24,237 nt of DNA, taken from positions 1 to 24,237 of IMG/VR virus record IMGVR_UViG_3300013094_002227. One strand, given 5' to 3'. This DNA comes from a virus. The notes under the pieces were generated by a model. It was not told the origin of the DNA, made no database searches, and was given only the letters and a program-made list of their open reading frames with translations. The position numbers and the translations under genes were made by a program. Positions 21,729-24,237 of this stretch are shown piece after piece (positions within the stretch are counted from its first letter, which is position 1; each line of letters starts with the position of its first letter).

Positions 21729-23150
21729 ATGCAAACTAACAAGGGTCAATCAGCAGTAGCTGATCTACTAAAACTAGCAACTTATTCAAATAAGCTAGGA
21801 GATAGCTTAAACAACGGAATAGTATTGGAATCTTGGATCACAGATAAGATCACTAGAGCTGTTGACGATCTAGCCAGTGTCTACCACTATGTAGAATACG
21901 AATCAAAATTTAATGAATTTAGCCAATTGCTAGAGAGCACTTCATTGACAGAAAGTCAACAACATGCATTGAGTTCTCGCCTTGTAGAAGCTAAAGAAAA
22001 GATGAAAGATCTTAAATTAGCTCAAGCTAAAAAGATGAAGGCTAAGAAAGAAGAAAAAATGGACGAAAGCATGATGGAGCCATGTGGACATTGTGGCGGT
22101 GCTGGGCATGTTGAGAAAAAGATTCCCGAAGAAGTTAAAACTAAAGTAGAAAAGTATAACCGTTTAATGAAGGCTACTAAAGCAGCTCACAAGCGTATGG
22201 ATGCCAACCACAATGGTATTCCAGATGACGAAGAGAATATCAAAGAAGCCAAAGGTGCCAAGCCAGACTTTTTAGATTTAGACAAAGACGGCAACAAAAA
22301 AGAATCAATGAAGAAGGCAGCTGCCGATAAGAAAAAGTCTAGCATGAAAGAAGGTAAAATGTCAGCTGGACAGATGTCGCATCATCATGCTTGTGAATAT
22401 GCTAAACATCACAAGGCTGGTAATTTAGAATTAGCTATGCATCATAAAGAAGCATGTGAAGAATGTGGTGGTATGATTACTCATGGCACCATGGGCGAAT
22501 GTATGCATACACATCCAGGTATGAATATGGGACAGGCCTATGAGTGCTATGGCTCTGGTTCTATGATGCCTACTATGGAGGCTAAAAAGTCTTCTAAATC
22601 AACTAAAGCTGATAAAGACTACGACGGTGATGGCAAGATCGAAAGTACTAAAGATGAAGTTTGGGGAAGCCGTGCTAAAGCAGCTGCCAAAGCAGGCCAT
22701 CCTTTCAAAGAAGATGCAGATCGCAAACCAGCTAAAGAAAAAGAACGCGAAGTAACATTGCCAAGCGGTGCTAAAATTAAATCTCGCACAGTGCAAGGTT
22801 GGCAAAGTCAAAAAGCTGACAAGACATCCAGAGACGATAGTGATATCGAAGACGAACCAAAAAAATCTACAAAGAAAAAAATGGAAGAAGCTAAACCAAG
22901 CGCAGGAATGAGCAAAGGTGCTAAGTCTGCTCTTGTTAAAAAAGCCAAAGCAGGTGGAGACATTGGCAAACCAGGTAAGAGCTTTGACAAAGTAGCTAAG
23001 GCTGCTGGTGGTGGTGAGAAAGGCAAGAAGATTGCCGCAGCTGCTATGTGGAAAAATGCACATGAGTCAGTTGAACTCAGCCCTGTTGCTATCAACGAAT
23101 CTGCAGATCTAACACGCCTTAAAGAGTTAACACATCGCCTGCTAGGATAA
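21729..23150 (+). CDS. EF-hand-motif, Lys-rich probable structural protein
   Basis: 473 residues. A helical N-terminus (1-105) is followed by a long Lys/Ala/Glu-rich, mostly disordered body with metal-binding motifs: an EF-hand loop with all ligand positions at 158-169 (D-x-N-x-N-G-x-x-D-x-x-E), DLDKDG at 183-188 with Glu192, and DYDGDG at 297-302 with Glu305. A CGHCGGAGH knuckle at 119-127 and a His/Cys-rich stretch at 218-260 (HHHACEY, HHKEACEECGG) may bind zinc. Such DxDxDG-bearing Lys-rich proteins are familiar in T4-like cyanophage structural regions. It may be an internal scaffold or head protein. Late promoter upstream; base use like its neighbours. Confidence 0.65.
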   Translation: MQTNKGQSAVADLLKLATYSNKLGDSLNNGIVLESWITDKITRAVDDLASVYHYVEYESKFNEFSQLLESTSLTESQQHALSSRLVEAKEKMKDLKLAQAKKMKAKKEEKMDESMMEPCGHCGGAGHVEKKIPEEVKTKVEKYNRLMKATKAAHKRMDANHNGIPDDEENIKEAKGAKPDFLDLDKDGNKKESMKKAAADKKKSSMKEGKMSAGQMSHHHACEYAKHHKAGNLELAMHHKEACEECGGMITHGTMGECMHTHPGMNMGQAYECYGSGSMMPTMEAKKSSKSTKADKDYDGDGKIESTKDEVWGSRAKAAAKAGHPFKEDADRKPAKEKEREVTLPSGAKIKSRTVQGWQSQKADKTSRDDSDIEDEPKKSTKKKMEEAKPSAGMSKGAKSALVKKAKAGGDIGKPGKSFDKVAKAAGGGEKGKKIAAAAMWKNAHESVELSPVAINESADLTRLKELTHRLLG

Positions 23151-23154
23151 TATC

Positions 23155-24237
23155 ATGGATATGAAGCGCATACTTGAAAATTTCAATTCTGCAGCTTCTA
23201 AGCCTAAAGCAGAAAAAGGCGACATGGATCGCTTTGTTGCTATAGTCGCAGGGGCAAATGTAGAAGGTCCACAAGTCTTGATGGAAGATAAGACCAATAG
23301 GCTTTCTCAGGCCGAGCAACTTGTAATGCAACATTACAAAAAACCACAACTTCCTTCTGATAGCCTACTAGGCAAATATTTAGAAGATATCGAAACTGAA
23401 GTTAAAGAAAGCCAAATTAAAAAAGCTCAGATACAAAGACAATACAGTCAACAAATTGCTAATCGCGTTCTAATGAAAGAAGGACGCGATTCAATAGGCA
23501 ACCCCAAAGTATTGAATGAAGAAGAATACGATTACTACCGTGATTATAAAAACGGTTTAATTTCTTACGATGAATATCAAGACCTAGTTAGACAATTTAA
23601 TCATAGATCTAGATCACATCATAGAGAGGATAATAGAACATACTATATTTTCATAGATGGAAAGCCATTCAAAGATAAGTCTACTGGAAAACCAGCGGAA
23701 TTTAATGGTGAAAGTCACGCAAGAAATACAGCTTATAAATTAATGAAACACGAATGGAATAAGGATCGTAAATTCCATATAAGCACTAATCCTAATTTCA
23801 CACCAGATGTAACAGAAGCATGGAGTGAGAAATATAAGCGCAGTATCAATTGCAGTCATCCTAAAGGATTCAGTCAAAAAGCTCACTGTGCAGGCAAAAA
23901 GAAACACAATGAGAGTATGCAAGTTATGGAAATGACATGCCCTGATTGTGGAATGTGCCAAACACACGGTAACCTTAACGAAATTAAAAAAGGTGCTAAA
24001 GATTCAAATGGCTTTACTCGTTGCTGGCCAGGCAAACATGCGGTAGGCACTAAGAAAGGTAAGAATGGTGGACAAGTTCGTAACTGTGTGCCTAACGAAG
24101 GCATGGCGGAAGCGCATGATCCTAAATTTGCAGGATTTATGAATCAAGCATTAGGCACACGCCAAGATAAAAAACCACTTCGAGTTGATCCAAAAACTGT
24201 TATGAGTATGAATAACATGCCAGGCTACAAACATGCG
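23155..24237 (+). CDS. Cys-rich probable structural protein, 5' part
   Basis: 361 codons are visible with no stop before the window edge, so the gene is partial. The start at 23155 has AGGA upstream, 4 bases after the previous stop. N-terminus MDMKRILENFN again has an L-E-N pattern like its neighbours. Residues 1-160 are helical and charged; 163-225 hold a compact domain with DGKPFKDKSTGKPAEF. A Cys/His-rich part follows: C233 and C245 (SHPKGFSQKAH between them), C262, C265 and C268 (CPDCGMC), C290 and C311, with WPGKHAVGTKKGKNGG between the last two; zinc binding is likely. This module type recurs in T4-like cyanophage structural proteins as I recall. Role not determined. Confidence 0.65.
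   Translation, partial: MDMKRILENFNSAASKPKAEKGDMDRFVAIVAGANVEGPQVLMEDKTNRLSQAEQLVMQHYKKPQLPSDSLLGKYLEDIETEVKESQIKKAQIQRQYSQQIANRVLMKEGRDSIGNPKVLNEEEYDYYRDYKNGLISYDEYQDLVRQFNHRSRSHHREDNRTYYIFIDGKPFKDKSTGKPAEFNGESHARNTAYKLMKHEWNKDRKFHISTNPNFTPDVTEAWSEKYKRSINCSHPKGFSQKAHCAGKKKHNESMQVMEMTCPDCGMCQTHGNLNEIKKGAKDSNGFTRCWPGKHAVGTKKGKNGGQVRNCVPNEGMAEAHDPKFAGFMNQALGTRQDKKPLRVDPKTVMSMNNMPGYKHA

Noticed and set aside
22599-23095. Long minus-strand open frames under the Lys-rich protein
   Set aside because: Lys/Ala-rich coding reads as Phe/Ser/Leu on the other strand and rarely has stops; no promoter or ribosome site is present.
1-24237. tRNA genes, CRISPR arrays, insertion sequences, integrase or attachment sites
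   Set aside because: Looked for in gene gaps and at block borders; no cloverleaf, regular spacer array, transposase or recombinase was recognised. Intergenic space is under 160 bases everywhere.

Overview
The window is part of the genome of a T4-like (Tevenvirinae-type, marine or freshwater style) myovirus that infects a Gram-negative bacterium. The phage assignment rests on a sliding-clamp-loader ATPase (gp44 type), PhoH, a GroES/gp31-type co-chaperonin, short fibre/baseplate proteins with the N-terminal pattern typical of T4-like aquatic phages, a GH19 endolysin with spanin-like and holin-like neighbours, and AT-rich octamers of the form NATAAATA or CTAAATA (T4 late promoter type) in front of structural genes. 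Two Rz1-like lipoproteins and a periplasmic Sec peptide require an outer membrane. A bacterial-type seven-iron ferredoxin suggests a proteobacterial rather than cyanobacterial host, but this is inference.

Layout. 1-5337: the end of a subtilisin-like protease, then a late block of fibre/baseplate-type proteins (353-4594) and small conserved proteins, one resembling a fragment of DNA polymerase III alpha. 5362-6050: a small protein and a GroES-like co-chaperonin. 6068-7383: an early-type unit (clamp loader and ferredoxin) opened by a terminator fused to a consensus sigma70 promoter and closed by a bidirectional terminator. 7398-8114: phoH on the minus strand, with a leader that can form two mutually exclusive hairpins around its ribosome binding site. 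8273-9588: two unknown proteins behind a late promoter. 9588-13456: a lysis region (GH19 endolysin, i-spanin-like, two lipoproteins, coiled-coil protein, DUF4337-like membrane protein, holin-like protein with an FG-repeat tail, small secreted peptide). 13465-17821: a second early-type unit opened by another terminator/sigma70-promoter composite, carrying DnaJ, peptide deformylase, ClpA and an unknown protein in overlapping frames. 17825-24237: a late block of proteins, several with similar short N-termini that resemble T4 capsid-targeting peptides. It includes a 982-residue protein with three apparent nucleotidyl-transfer domains and two metal-binding-motif-rich proteins, the last cut by the window edge.

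How it fits together. Host RNA polymerase could read the two sigma70 units early: replication plus electron transfer, and a proteostasis set that folds (DnaJ), deformylates (Def) and unfolds or degrades (ClpA with a ClpP-docking motif) proteins. Late phage-modified polymerase would read the structural, lysis and internal-head-protein blocks. The most striking items are the triple nucleotidyltransferase fusion (18247-21195), the DnaJ-Def-ClpA unit, the promoter-in-terminator junctions, the phoH leader and the phage-borne FdxA ferredoxin. All functional calls come from reading motifs by eye; no database search was done.
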